A stretch of DNA of 64,000 bases from Kitagawia praeruptora (Eukaryota > Streptophyta > Magnoliopsida > Apiales > Apiaceae), in NCBI GenBank assembly GCA_037693485.1, contig CM075347.1, forward strand, positions 145,713,501-145,777,500. Direction: 5' to 3'. A model generated the notes under the pieces. It ran no database searches. It saw nothing but the letters and a program-made list of their open reading frames with translations, and was not told the DNA's origin. Each line of letters opens with the position of its first letter. Within the stretch, counting starts at the first letter, position 1. Shown here piece after piece: positions 9,001-18,285 of the stretch. The position numbers and the translations under genes were made by a program.

Positions 9001-10988
9001 TGGAAACTTTCTCTGCCAGAGTGCAATACATCCTTGGGATTCTAGTGAAGAAAAACTCTACCATCTTTGATGAAAGTCTCTATATGCAACTGAGCACAAT
9101 GGTTAACAGCAAACTTCCAGAAGTAAGTCTCCAGCCATATGGTGTAAGCTTTAAACAGACAACAGCCAAAGGAACTAAAGGACTTGGGTTCTTAACTCTT
9201 GAAGGCAAAACATCTCTACAAAGCAAAGTCATCATGGATGTACTTAAGTTATTGCTGAAAGCACCCATCACCAAGGAAAGGATTCAGGCAGTTAAAGATA
9301 TCCACAAGATAATGGCAAAGAGAGATATGGAATACAGTGCCAAAATTAAAAAGCTAATTGCCAAAGCAAATTCAAGCAGAAATGCTCAAGGTGGAAACTG
9401 CACTTTTGATGACACCTTGGAAAAAGATGGTGATGACAATCAAGATGGAGGTGAAGCTGGAGGATCTAAGAAAACAGAACTGGGAGACTCTTCAAAAGAG
9501 CAAACTCAAGTCAAAGAAGCAGAATCAAAGGAAACCTCTGAAAATTCTAGCAAAAGCAAGAAAGTTGATGAAAAGAAAGAGGAAGAAGTACTTGAAGCAT
9601 TAAAAGGTAATCAAGAAGAAATGGAAATTGACAGTATACAACTTGAAAAAGATACTGTCAACAAAGATGCTGTCAAGGATGTCAACAAAGATGCTGTCAG
9701 ACAGGATGAAGTCACGGTCATTAAAGATGCTGTCATAGAAGACACTGTCAGAAGCCTTATAAAAGATACTGTCAACGATCCTACTGTCAAAACCTCCAAG
9801 ACAGTAAGAATCAAGAGAAAGTCAAAAAAACCAACAAAGGGAAAGACTGTCTATAAAGGAGAAGGAAAAGCTACAGGGTTAGGACTCAAGAAACCTCTCA
9901 TGAGAAGAAGAATGAATAGCTTTGAAATGATGCAGCTGAAGGCCAAAGATACAATCACCTCAGTATCCATAGAATTTGATGAGTCAAAAGAAGAAGTTGC
10001 AAGATACATTCTATGGGAAAACAATGAAAGGTTGATTACAATGGAATCTGACTTCACTCAGATAACAAAATCAAAGGTGATCTCCAAGAAATTCATTCAA
10101 ACTTCTGGAACAGTAAAACGAAGAATTGATTTCTTCAATCTGGAAAGGATGGTTGAGCTACTGCAAACCTATGATAATGTTTCAAAGAAGATCATGGACC
10201 AAGTTCTCAAGTACTATGAAGCCAGGCATGTTGAATTTATTGAGAAGTTTGGTGATTGGACACTTCACAATAATGATGATGTCTATCAAATCCTTGGTTT
10301 GGAGTATGAAGAAGACAATCCTATTCCTGAGTATAACTGGAAAGAAATGGAGAAACCTTATTCAGAACATGAAATGAAGATGTATGAAGCAGAGCAGAGA
10401 TTCAGAGAAGAATTAGCATCAAGGCAAAAATCTCGTCAGCAGATAGAAGATGAGATTGAAACTCAACTAAAGGAAAACTGGAGTCAACTCAACAAGATCA
10501 ACAGCAGTGGATTAGACTATCAGCCAATTGTACTAGATAATCCTCTGAGAATCAAGTATGGCATAGAAGAAATCTACATAGATAGTTTTTCTAAGTTGAA
10601 GACCAGGGTGCTAAAAGAATTGTTCTGGCAAGTGGTAGGATCAACTAACAGTCTTGAAACACTGTGTTCTTGGGAGCTTGATATGATTTTTGATCAGAGG
10701 AGAGGAGAGGATCCCAGCCTGGACAAACAAAGAAGGGAAACTCTAAATCAGCTTCCTGGCAGGAGATTCAAGATGGAGGGAGATGTGCTAAAATTCAGAT
10801 CAATTGTAAAGCAAAATGTTTACTGGATGGAACTCAGAGATGTATTAAACACTGCTTCCTCAATAATCAGAAAATACATTGTGGAAAATGAAGATGATGC
10901 ACAGTCCCCTGAAGAAAAGGAGTTAATTGAAAATCTCAGAAGAGCTCCAAGGGAAAAGGAGCAAGGTGAAAAGTCCAAATCAAGATAA
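6045..10988 (+). CDS. Extra third ORF of SIRE-type element (env-position protein), intact
   Basis: One open frame of 1647 codons starting at an ATG in a good plant context (CAACAATGGC). Residues 1-260 form a compact domain, with FRRKEW-like LRKEWSMIFD, HSLVHGY and PRFLTMCINNIC, that aligns by eye with the start of ORF3 in the second SIRE element (54978 on). The middle is long, charged and low-complexity, with KDAV/KDTV repeats at about 545-585 and 1200-1250, and a coiled-coil-like stretch near 730-770. The C-terminal 350 residues look globular (VEFIEKFGDWTLHNNDDVYQ, KTRVLKELFWQVV). I see no signal peptide or membrane-spanning segment, although this ORF sits where SIRE elements are said to carry an envelope-like gene. 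Function unknown. Confidence 0.85.
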   Translation: MAPKQSVAQTNFAGIFSPSDAGENFKGLISFINKSYLGHAVTSTPKIDTVRIGKFWKSASIQGTGKDEEIKFKIDDASHSLSVKIINEALGIVLASGENFKELATDDTLKRFFLKIGYSGSKLEETSDKWYQTGEMDRKFLRKEWSMIFDVMVKVFSTKTTGWNGIPSYIKKLTHSLVHGYKVNIGKLIMAQLKSAIGKKVSIYPRFLTMCINNICGNVEDNSDFEECSVLKKNTHTSLNTQNLNTHIPLCFTQHMVNQVPNLGFPLPTGYTVFTLENETELDPNSVNPHSIPYIPPRDSRLPKALKMAKQESKKRTLESATGEQVESQEGVTAPSAANKVGSEIEPTVAPSEPKKRTRRAKVTVSHPTVSQKTVEDDREINSPLGVSSQQGTSIEIGLSPKVSCKEYAQTQELTLEEPVFEDTHIEIEHSEEFIHTIDVPQSSSVEQPTIQSELQSSSFIPISVVSSEQPREGDSTNPSGFDHPSQIMDEPPSSGPQEPISQSEMDTTPSNTGLDQGANQSEIETANILIESLKASYPREVAVTAKDAVNDKTEGAVKQSSDSTILTKDTVKSLPKDAVITAQSQLQEGLIEDIFDDDMPLSRAFKVKSKSSFSSLHASTAHTHASRMSEGEQKKREIKEKRSESKNERQPNVLAKGEGLEHVQSDLEGASKQKALGLEGIFVRDDEIIYKNTESVRTPTASMPQTYPLPPKRLRSGGLSASTNDRLQALEDRCATMESKLDTLSSTVKTGFAEIQATLLSLSSLIHAANLTKGEKVIDQKEAEQPERKMELQGEAERQGEQGSKGEQEQEVKTAIASGTGELFETEVDGEPMLVSKEVLIQIQGNQASSIKISEPVPEKKESTLERLWREKEESNRMGKGKGKLPEYMTSSEFITWTDGSTYSQEEADSITVSHMESTLNNKDEEFNNLVNEAITESKGKPAKLAEALKEKIVNLSVKISSEKRWAVEVYLKSGHSIFITTQLLETFSARVQYILGILVKKNSTIFDESLYMQLSTMVNSKLPEVSLQPYGVSFKQTTAKGTKGLGFLTLEGKTSLQSKVIMDVLKLLLKAPITKERIQAVKDIHKIMAKRDMEYSAKIKKLIAKANSSRNAQGGNCTFDDTLEKDGDDNQDGGEAGGSKKTELGDSSKEQTQVKEAESKETSENSSKSKKVDEKKEEEVLEALKGNQEEMEIDSIQLEKDTVNKDAVKDVNKDAVRQDEVTVIKDAVIEDTVRSLIKDTVNDPTVKTSKTVRIKRKSKKPTKGKTVYKGEGKATGLGLKKPLMRRRMNSFEMMQLKAKDTITSVSIEFDESKEEVARYILWENNERLITMESDFTQITKSKVISKKFIQTSGTVKRRIDFFNLERMVELLQTYDNVSKKIMDQVLKYYEARHVEFIEKFGDWTLHNNDDVYQILGLEYEEDNPIPEYNWKEMEKPYSEHEMKMYEAEQRFREELASRQKSRQQIEDEIETQLKENWSQLNKINSSGLDYQPIVLDNPLRIKYGIEEIYIDSFSKLKTRVLKELFWQVVGSTNSLETLCSWELDMIFDQRRGEDPSLDKQRRETLNQLPGRRFKMEGDVLKFRSIVKQNVYWMELRDVLNTASSIIRKYIVENEDDAQSPEEKELIENLRRAPREKEQGEKSKSR

Positions 10989-11146
10989 GTAAAGATTTTT
11001 TTTTAATTGTGAACTTTTGTGATACATTGTTTGAAAACAATTCAGTTTAATCATTGGTCAGAAATGAAGAGTTTATTCTTTTTGATCTATGTTAGTTAAG
11101 TTGTCAGCATGATATTTGTAAATTTGTCCTTATTGTCCATAAAAAC

Positions 11147-11160
11147 AAATTGGGGGAGAT
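11147..11160 (+). promoter_or_regulatory. Polypurine tract of element 1
   Basis: AAATTGGGGGAGAT sits directly before the LTR start TGTTGGG. The second SIRE element has the same tract before its own 3' LTR. It would prime plus-strand DNA synthesis. Confidence 0.85.
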
Positions 11161-12268
11161 TGTTGGGATTTATGGGTGATGGAATAGACAACTTAACTAG
11201 TTTTATTGGTATACTTAGTTTTACTAAGTAGAACATACTGTCATAGTCTGAAATGTATTCTTGTAAGTTAAATAAGTACTGTCATGTAATAAGTGTAATT
11301 CTTGGAAGAAGTTCGATTATGTTCAAGCCTCAAGAAATACATAAGTTCGACAGAAGGTATAAAAGTTACTGTCAAGCCCTGACAGTAAGGTTACAAGGAA
11401 ACAACATGTTGCCTAGGTCGACATCAAGTTTCATGGAGTCGACAACAAGTTTCAACTTGACAGCAACATTGGCGGAGATTCTGATGACAACAACTTTGAT
11501 ATATAGTTTGCGACAGTAAGTTTGGAATTCCTGACAGCAATCTCTGCGGAAATTCATACTGTCAATCAAAGTACAATCCTTGACAGTAATCTCTGCGGGA
11601 AATTCATACTGTCAACCAAAGCATAATTCATTGACAGCAAACTTTGTGGCAAACATACTGTCATATAGAATCAGCTTGATTTAGGAATTTTCTAAGTCAA
11701 ATTAAGCGACAGAGTACATGTTCAAAAGAAGCAGGCGTGTTGTAATATTCAACCTTTACAGCAAGCTTGGAAAGTCTATAACTGAAGCTCGAGAGATCAC
11801 ATGGAACAACCTGTAAAGTCTAGAGCAGATAAAATTGAATACGGCTAGATCTGGGTGGCTCAAATGTGGAAAGTATCTTAAAGTTACTTTGTGATGATCA
11901 CATGGGAATAAATCATGGAATGAGCTGCAAAAGGAATATAACAGCAACTCAACAACCCATGCTGATAGTGGTAGTACAGTAGACTATCACACTATAAATA
12001 GAGCACTCTATTTATGCAACAAAAAAAACTCAACAACTGTAATCTCTTGAGTATTTGTAGCTTGAGAATTATTTTGTTCTCAAGGTTGTAGCAAAACTTT
12101 GCAAAATAAATAAAACAATTATTTTGTGAAACATCTTGTTAAATATTACTTGTGATTGCATTTCTTCTACTAGTAAATTACAAACTCTATTTAAGTTGTT
12201 GAAATAGTTTTTGAAATTTATTAGTATTGCATTCAACCCCCCTTCTGCAATACATTCCGGGACCAACA
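11161..12268 (+). repeat. 3' LTR of element 1
   Basis: Starts TGTTGG and ends CCAACA, a perfect 6-bp inverted terminal repeat, directly after the polypurine tract. Length about 1108 bp. The first 560 bp hold about 14 copies of ACTGTCA or TGACAG, two of them inside a near-perfect tandem unit with CTCTGCGG and AAATTCATACTGTCAA (about 11530-11620). A TATA-like CTATAAATAG lies near 11993-12003 and probably marks the transcription start region. The partner 5' LTR is outside the window. Confidence 0.88.
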
Positions 12269-13256
12269 CATACAGTATGGACTATATCATCAAAATCGTT
12301 CACCAAGTATTATATATTGGTGTAATATATTTACTTTATTGTTCTACAGTAATTGTAGTATTTTTTTCACTATTCATGTTTCTATTTAGCAATTATTATA
12401 CTTTATTGTTAGACCCTGTAGAAATAATTGTATCATTGTTTTGCCATATGAACTATAGACAGTGCATAGCCGTTGTACATTTTATATTATAGCATCCTAT
12501 TGATCAGAGCATTCTCGAGACTCTCATATCGCTAGGGGCAACAAGGTGCACCCATTAGGGTTTAAAAAGAAAGATATGTACTTTTTCAGTTTCACCAAAT
12601 TCTATATAGTTTTTTTCATTAAAGTATAGTGCCTGTTTAGCACACCTTATCTTAGGAGCTTATCGACTTATTTTCGGATAAAAAATTTATATTTTGATAA
12701 TTTTTTTTTATACAAGCATTTAATGTATGTTTGAAATTTAATAAGTTGTAAAAATAAGTTGGAAAATAAGTTGGAAAGTTAAGAATCTCTAACTTTGTCT
12801 TAAAATAAGTTGACTTATTCTGGAAAAAAGTTCCCCCAAACACCCCCTATATTTGCATAATTTATTTTTATTTTTTAAAAAAATTAACATACCTATTTTT
12901 ATACAAAAAAAAATTTGAAAAATAAATTATGTAACTATCTTTAAAATGCACGTGCGAGCCCCCGTCCCCAATGTATACAATCTGGTAGGACGGAGGGAGT
13001 ACAATAGGCCCGTTTGTCAAATCTGTTGATTAACTTATAAGTTAATTATTTCGGAAAAAATTTCGTATTTGCATACTTTTTTTTAGAAAAAAATGTGTAT
13101 GAGGACTTTAATATTCGTAATCTTGCAAAAATAAGTTATTTATTTCAGAAAAAAGTACATATTTCCTAACTTTTTTCCAGAATAAGTAAATTATTTCTGA
13201 AAAATAAGATTTCCCAAACGGGACAAATATTAAAGTTTTATAATGATTAAAACATA
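12269..13256. other. Intergenic DNA with degraded MITE-like pieces
   Basis: AT-rich, no gene seen. A half Stowaway-type end, GGACGGAGGGAGTA, lies at about 12988-13001 without a clear left partner. Two blocks have GTTTGNNNAA-type ends and repeated AAATAAGTTATTTATT-like inner sequence (about 12630-12850 and 13008-13223); see the separate entry for the second. Confidence 0.5.
13008..13223. mobile_element. hAT-like MITE (tentative)
   Basis: The ends GCCCGTTTGTC and CCAAACGGGAC are inverted copies of each other, and the inside is AT-rich with AAATAAGT-type inverted repeats and no coding capacity. Pieces with similar insides occur near 12630-12850, 40395-40460 and 43415-43635. An 8-bp target duplication was not securely identified, so the family is a guess. 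Confidence 0.4.
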
Positions 13257-13455
13257 CTCCCTCTGTCTGACACGCATTTTAAGGTACATTTTTAGGATAG
13301 TTCTATAACTCTTTTTTGATATTATTTTTTGTATAAAAATAGTACAAAAAAAGAAAATATCAAAAATAAGTTATAGAACTATCCTTAAAATGCACCTTAA
13401 AATCCGTACCGTAAACTGGTCCGCAAACGTAAAGAATTCGAAGGGACGGAGGGAG
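13257..13455. mobile_element. Stowaway-type MITE
   Basis: CTCCCTCTGTC at the left and GACGGAGGGAG at the right form terminal inverted repeats, flanked by TA on both sides (13255-13256 and 13456-13457), as for Tc1/mariner-derived Stowaway MITEs. The arms extend inward: AAGGTACATTTTTAGGATAG pairs with CTATCCTTAAAATGCACCTT, so the whole element would fold into one hairpin. Confidence 0.85.
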
Positions 13456-13895
13456 TACATTTTATATATAAGCATATATATATATATATATATATTATAT
13501 CCTTATATATAATAAGCGTAAGAAGGATTTTATCCATAATTTTTGTTTGGTCATTGTACTACCAAAATAATTTTAATCGTCGAATCTAATATTTTTAAAA
13601 ATAGACGATCAAGATTACATCATATTAAAAAGGAAATTATAATCTAAAAAGGATTTTACTGTACTATCCAATTAATCTTAACCGCCAAATCTAATATTTT
13701 AAAAATAGACAAACAAGATTATATCATATTAAAGAGGAAATTATAATTTAAAAAGGATATCATTAGAAAAGGTTGTACGGAGTATAAATTTATTTACAAT
13801 TTTCCTTCCATTGCATGTTTTTTTTACCTTTTATTTTGATTACTTTTAAGCGTATGTAGTGTATAAGATTTTTGTTTGTTACATAAAATCTATTA
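13456..13895. other. Intergenic AT-rich DNA with short tandem repeat
   Basis: An AT microsatellite at about 13474-13495, then two diverged copies of a roughly 110-bp unit with CGTCGAATCTAATATTTTAAAAATAGAC-like sequence (split near 13570 and 13680). No gene or intact element seen. Confidence 0.5.
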
Positions 13896-14000
13896 TCTAT
13901 TATATATATAATAGGCCAACACAAGAAAAAATTGTGAGATTTTTTAATGTACATGAAAAGACCAATTTGCCCCCATGTTTAATATTTATTTAAAAAGGTG

Positions 14001-14063
14001 TTGTTCACGAGAATCGAACTTGAGTCTATCAAATAACTTATGCATGCTCTTACCACTATACCA
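14001..14063 (-). repeat. tRNA-like sequence, copy 1
   Basis: Read on the minus strand it has a polymerase III A-box-like TGGTATAGTGGTAAGAGC and a B-box-like AAGTTCGATTCTC at tRNA-like spacing. The arms do not make a confident functional tRNA and no anticodon is assigned. Most likely tRNA-derived repeat DNA. Confidence 0.5.
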
Positions 14064-14193
14064 CAATGTCACATGTGTTTTCAAACCATACACGTAATAA
14101 GTGAATGTCGTTTAAGAGTAATACTTTTGTAAATAATTATTGAGCTAAATTAAACTTAGGTAAAACACCAACACATTTTTATTAAAAAAAGTG

Positions 14194-14262
14194 TTGTTCA
14201 AGGGAATCAAACTTGAGTTTATCAAGTAACTTATGTATGTTATTACCATTACGCCACAATGT
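14194..14262 (-). repeat. tRNA-like sequence, copy 2
   Basis: A diverged second copy of the tRNA-like segment, about 193 bp downstream of the first, with TGGCGTAATGGTAATA and AAGTTTGATTCCC on the minus strand. Flanking ACACGTAATA and TCACATGTG sequences are shared, so the duplicated unit is about 190 bp. Confidence 0.45.
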
Positions 14263-15731
14263 CACATGTGTTTATAAATTATACACGTAATATGTGGATG
14301 TCATAATAGTAATACATTTGTAAATAACTTTGGAGCTAAATTAAACTTTAAATAACAATGGAGCTAAATTAAACTTTAAACTTAGGTAATACACCAACAC
14401 AAGATAAAATTCGTGAAATTTTTTTAATGTATTGTAAGAAATAATAGTAAAAGAAATGATATTTAAAAAAACTATTACAATATTAGAATTATCCAATAAT
14501 AATAATATTATTATATATGTTAACACATAGAAGACGATGATTATATAAAATTAGTATGTACAAAGTTCCGTATAACAAAATATGAGACTTTAATTTCTGA
14601 TGGTCAATAATATTTTATGAAAATTAACATTATCATCGGTCAATCAAATCCATATTATTTAAAAATAATTAATTATATTCCATAATTTTAGTTGCATAAA
14701 CATTAATTTTTTATATTATATGTGAATTTTTTTTTAAATATGTGTACAAAATTAACATTGGCAATAAAATGAAATATTCAAAACAAAAGCATATATAGTG
14801 CATACTAAAATTATTAAATTATAATATATAATTTAATTGATGATTTAAAATTGAACTATTAATAATTAATGAAGATTTTCACAACAAAGCATGCATATAC
14901 AAAACTCACAAGGAGAAACAACAAATTCATTGAACACATAGGTCTATCTGTTCGCTACAATTTGTAAAGATACTTTTCTGGAATAAGTTGTGTTTGAAAA
15001 AAGAAAGGATGAATTCATTATCAAAGCATGAATAAAAGTCATATGATCAATTTCAACTTATGACAATAAAAGTACAAAAAAAATTTATCCAACCATAAAT
15101 GATAAATCTCAAGTTTGGAGAACAAAAATGTTATAAGCCCGTTACACAGGGTAGATTCACTCAGTTGAGGACTGAATTATATGATGTTTTGAAAGTCAGA
15201 CAAAAATAGGAAGAGAAACCAAGGCAAAAAATGCTCAAAATCAAGAGCTTAGAAAAAAAGAAATGAAATAGTTAGATAGATAGTTTTAAGAAGTGAAAGC
15301 GTAAGGTCTGAATAACGTATTAGAAGATTTAAGAAGGTTTTTTTTATTAAAATGATGACTAAAACCCACACCCACACTCTTAGAATGCAACATCTTGAAG
15401 GCATCATTTTTGAAGAATTGGGAAAAAAAATTTAGTATCGTAAATGTTTTGAAAAATCATCATATTTAGACAACGTGAACACTCGACTTCTATTCAATGA
15501 CCTACAATAAAATTAAAAACTGACATGATTTCTATTAGTACTTCTTATATTAGTTTCCAAATTACAAAATTGAACATATTTAAATAAGTACGTAATAGCC
15601 ACCTATACCATTAACAAACAAAATTATATGAAAATCAATTTTATACTTCAAATGACATTGATTATACACAATTTAATTTAGAAACACAATTTAACGTAAC
15701 AACCCGTGCTTCGCACGGGTTTTTATGCTAG

Positions 15732-15973
15732 TATTTACTAGTACATCATTCAACCATATTTGTGTTGTAAACTTGTAATGCAGTATAGCAGCCATGGAAG
15801 AGTTCGAGGACGTGACAATTTCCTTTTTAATTTTCTCAAATTTCGAGTTTGTGGATAGAATGACACCACATATATATATAAAAATAGCAATTTTCAAAAT
15901 AAAATATACAAAAATTTATTTATTAAATAAAGAAAATTAAAAAAAATCGTGCATCGCACGGGTTATAAGCTAG
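15732..15973 (+). mobile_element. Second Helitron 3' end
   Basis: Hairpin CGTGC-ATC-GCACG at about 15948-15960, then GGTTATAAG and CTAG at 15970-15973 followed by T. This is a Helitron terminus of the same family as the minus-strand one at 22646. Its 5' end is not visible; the first Helitron may have landed inside it. Confidence 0.5.
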
Positions 15974-16058
15974 TATTTTTTAAAGTCTACACATATATAT
16001 TTAATGCAACTTTTGGTATTTTAGTAAATAAAATTATGTTATTTTTCAGTAACTATTA

Positions 16059-16306
16059 CTCCCTCTGTCTTTTTTTACTTTTCTTATTTGAAATGTCGGA
16101 ATTATTCGTAACATGAGACAAATTACTAATTTACGTTTAATCTATAAGATCAAATATAGTCATGAGTGATCTTGTTGGATTCATATTTATGAGTACATTA
16201 ATACAGTGAAGTTTTTATATCTAAAACAAATACGAAATTAAAGATATTAACGATCTTGACAAACGTGTCCAGTCAAAACAGGAATGATATTTAGGGACGG
16301 AGGGAG
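16059..16306. mobile_element. Stowaway-type MITE, family shared with 17523-17781
   Basis: TA|CTCCCTCTGTC at the left and GGGACGGAGGGAG|TA at the right. The inside shares long stretches with the copy at 17523 (for example ACATGAGACAAATTACTAAT and ATTTATGAGTAC), so the two are one family. Confidence 0.85.
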
Positions 16307-16360
16307 TATATTTTTAACTTTCATTAATTTAGTAAAACAAATGCTAATGTAAAACATATA

Positions 16361-16455
16361 CTCCCTTTGTCCCATCAATTTCTTTACAATTTCCTTTTTG
16401 TGACGTCCCACCAATTCTTTACATTACTAAAAATAGTAACTTTTAACAATAAAAT
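16361..16455. mobile_element. Truncated Stowaway-type MITE
   Basis: TA|CTCCCTTTGTCCCATCAA begins a left end that matches the full copy at 44958-45281 through TTTCTTTACATTAC and then stops. The right end is missing. Confidence 0.65.
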
Positions 16456-17520
16456 ATAGACTTTTTTGTATGATAGTGGCCTGAACTATAATCTTTTTGC
16501 ACAAAAATGGCCAACCTATAATACTGAGCACCCGCATGACCCAACTCTAATATTTTAAGCACCCGATTGTATTCCGTCAATTATGTGTAACAACAGTTAG
16601 TTTTAGAGGGGTAATATGGGTTCTTCAATTCTACAAAATTAGGGTTCTTCATGAAATTTAGGGCTTTTTGATTCTTTGATTTTCCGGTTGAAATGATTGT
16701 TTATATAGCTTCATATTGATGCCAGGAGTTCAATTCCATGTTCAATTTTATCGTTCTATTGCTAGTTTTGTCAATTCGAATTGTAGGGTTCTTGAGTCAA
16801 ATTAGGGCTTTTTGATTGAGTATATTTTCCGATTGATTTTATTGTTTGTAAAGCTTCTAGAGATCCTAAGGATCATATCTATGTGTTTAATTTGATTGTT
16901 CTAATGCCGGATTGTAATATTCAAATTTGTTAATTTTAACCGAATTTTTGAAACAATATTTCGTCTTATTCGTTAATTGTTTGTAATATTGGTTGCCAAG
17001 AGTAGTTTGTACGTGTTTTAAGCTTTGTTTTGATATAAAGAACATTGAGTTTGGTTTCCGTTTTGTATAAAAACGAATTTTGTGCCCAAAATACCCACGC
17101 GCGGGAACGACCACCCTTTTTACCCACCAACCACGCATTCTTCACATGCGTACACAGTACACGCATGTAAGAAATGCGTGGTCTTTACAAATCTATAGCT
17201 GGGGGTCACATGCGTATTCAAGATACGCATCTTGGTAATGCGTAACAGCTAATACGCATCTTCGAAATGCGCAACCAGTTCACTGTTCGTAATATTGGTA
17301 TTTATACACATTTATAATTGTATACAAATGAGGAACAAGATGGTAATATGGTTGTTTAAAAAAAAGATGGTAATATGGTATGAAAAAGTCTATTGTACCC
17401 TTGTATTAAATATTATTTGTTAATAGTATTAATAATTTTAATAAAAATATATAAAATATTCAATATTAAAATCCCAATATTATAAACATAAATTTTAGAA
17501 TATTAACATTGCAAATGGTT
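16456..17520. other. Intergenic DNA with ATGCGT-rich block
   Basis: No gene supported. AT-rich sequence with repeated TTAGGG(C/T)TTTTTGATT units (about 16636-16820). At about 17120-17280 a less AT-rich block repeats ATGCGT(A/G) or its complement about ten times. The remainder, to 17520, is plain AT-rich DNA. Confidence 0.5.
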
Positions 17521-17522
17521 TA

Positions 17523-17781
17523 CTCCCTCTGTCCCTTATTGATCTTCCCATTTGAAATGTCGGGATTGTTCATAACATGAGACAAATTACTAATTTACGT
17601 CTATTCTATAAGACCAAATATAGTCATGAGTGATCTAGTTGGATTCGTATTTATGAGTACTTTAATACAGTGAAATTTTTAAATTTAAAACTAAAATAAA
17701 ATTAAAGATATTAACTATTAAAAATGTGCGTTGGCAAACGTGCCCGAGAGAAATGGAAAAAGTATTTAGGGACGGAGGGAG
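17523..17781. mobile_element. Stowaway-type MITE upstream of uricase
   Basis: TA|CTCCCTCTGTCCC at the left and AGGGACGGAGGGAG|TA at the right, same family as 16059-16306. Its right end lies about 250 bp upstream of the uricase start codon, so it sits in the promoter region and may contribute sequence to it. Confidence 0.85.
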
Positions 17782-18029
17782 TAACAATCAAAACATAAAT
17801 ATACCAAATGCATTTTACTCTTAAAAAATACGAAATAAACAATTCTTGTCCTAAAAGAGCCCAAGTCCATAGTTTTTCAAACCGTTGAACTGGGCCGCAC
17901 ACAGTTAACTCAAAAGTTAAAATACTTGCAATAATAATATCTTTCATAGTATATCAAAGTGTATATACGTTTGTATATGCAAGCGTAGAACTGATATACA
18001 TCTTGATGAGTAAATCGTATCACATAAAG

Positions 18030-18238
18030 ATGGGTGATATGATAGATGGATACAAGTTTGAGCAGAGGCATGGGAAGAGCAGAGTTAGAGTTGCTAGGGT
18101 CTGGAGAAACAAAGAAGATGGGCTTCATAGCTTTGCTGAATGGAATGTTGATATATCCTTGCTCTCTCATTGCATCTCTGCTTATGTTCATTCTGATAAT
18201 TCTGATATTGTGGCCACAGATACCATGAAGAATACTGT

Positions 18239-18285
<47 letters not shown>

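Larger units (their letters stand above)
1..12268 (+). mobile_element. SIRE-type Ty1/copia retrotransposon, 3' portion (element 1)
   Basis: The order gag, protease, integrase, reverse transcriptase, RNase H, extra long ORF, polypurine tract, LTR is that of the SIRE/Maximus lineage of Ty1/copia. The 5' LTR, primer site and gag start lie outside the window, so the target duplication cannot be tested. Pol and the third ORF are open from end to end, while gag has one in-frame stop. The short word ACTGTCA/GCTGTCA and its complement recur in the gag tail, the pol-ORF3 spacer, ORF3 and the LTR. Confidence 0.93.
13896..15731 (+). mobile_element. Non-autonomous Helitron candidate
   Basis: The 3' end is diagnostic: hairpin ACCCGTGC-TTC-GCACGGGT at 15702-15720, then TTTTATG and CTAG at 15728-15731, followed by a T. 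The proposed 5' end is A|TCTATTATATATA at 13896; another A|TC at 13889 is also possible. No Rep/helicase coding sequence is present, so it would need helicase from elsewhere. Inside are two tRNA-like segments in tandem and a repeated CCAACACAAG block. The 3' end is firm, the 5' end is not. Confidence 0.6.

Noticed and set aside
14001..14063. Functional tRNA gene
   Set aside because: Boxes are recognisable, but the stems do not pair convincingly and a diverged second copy lies nearby.
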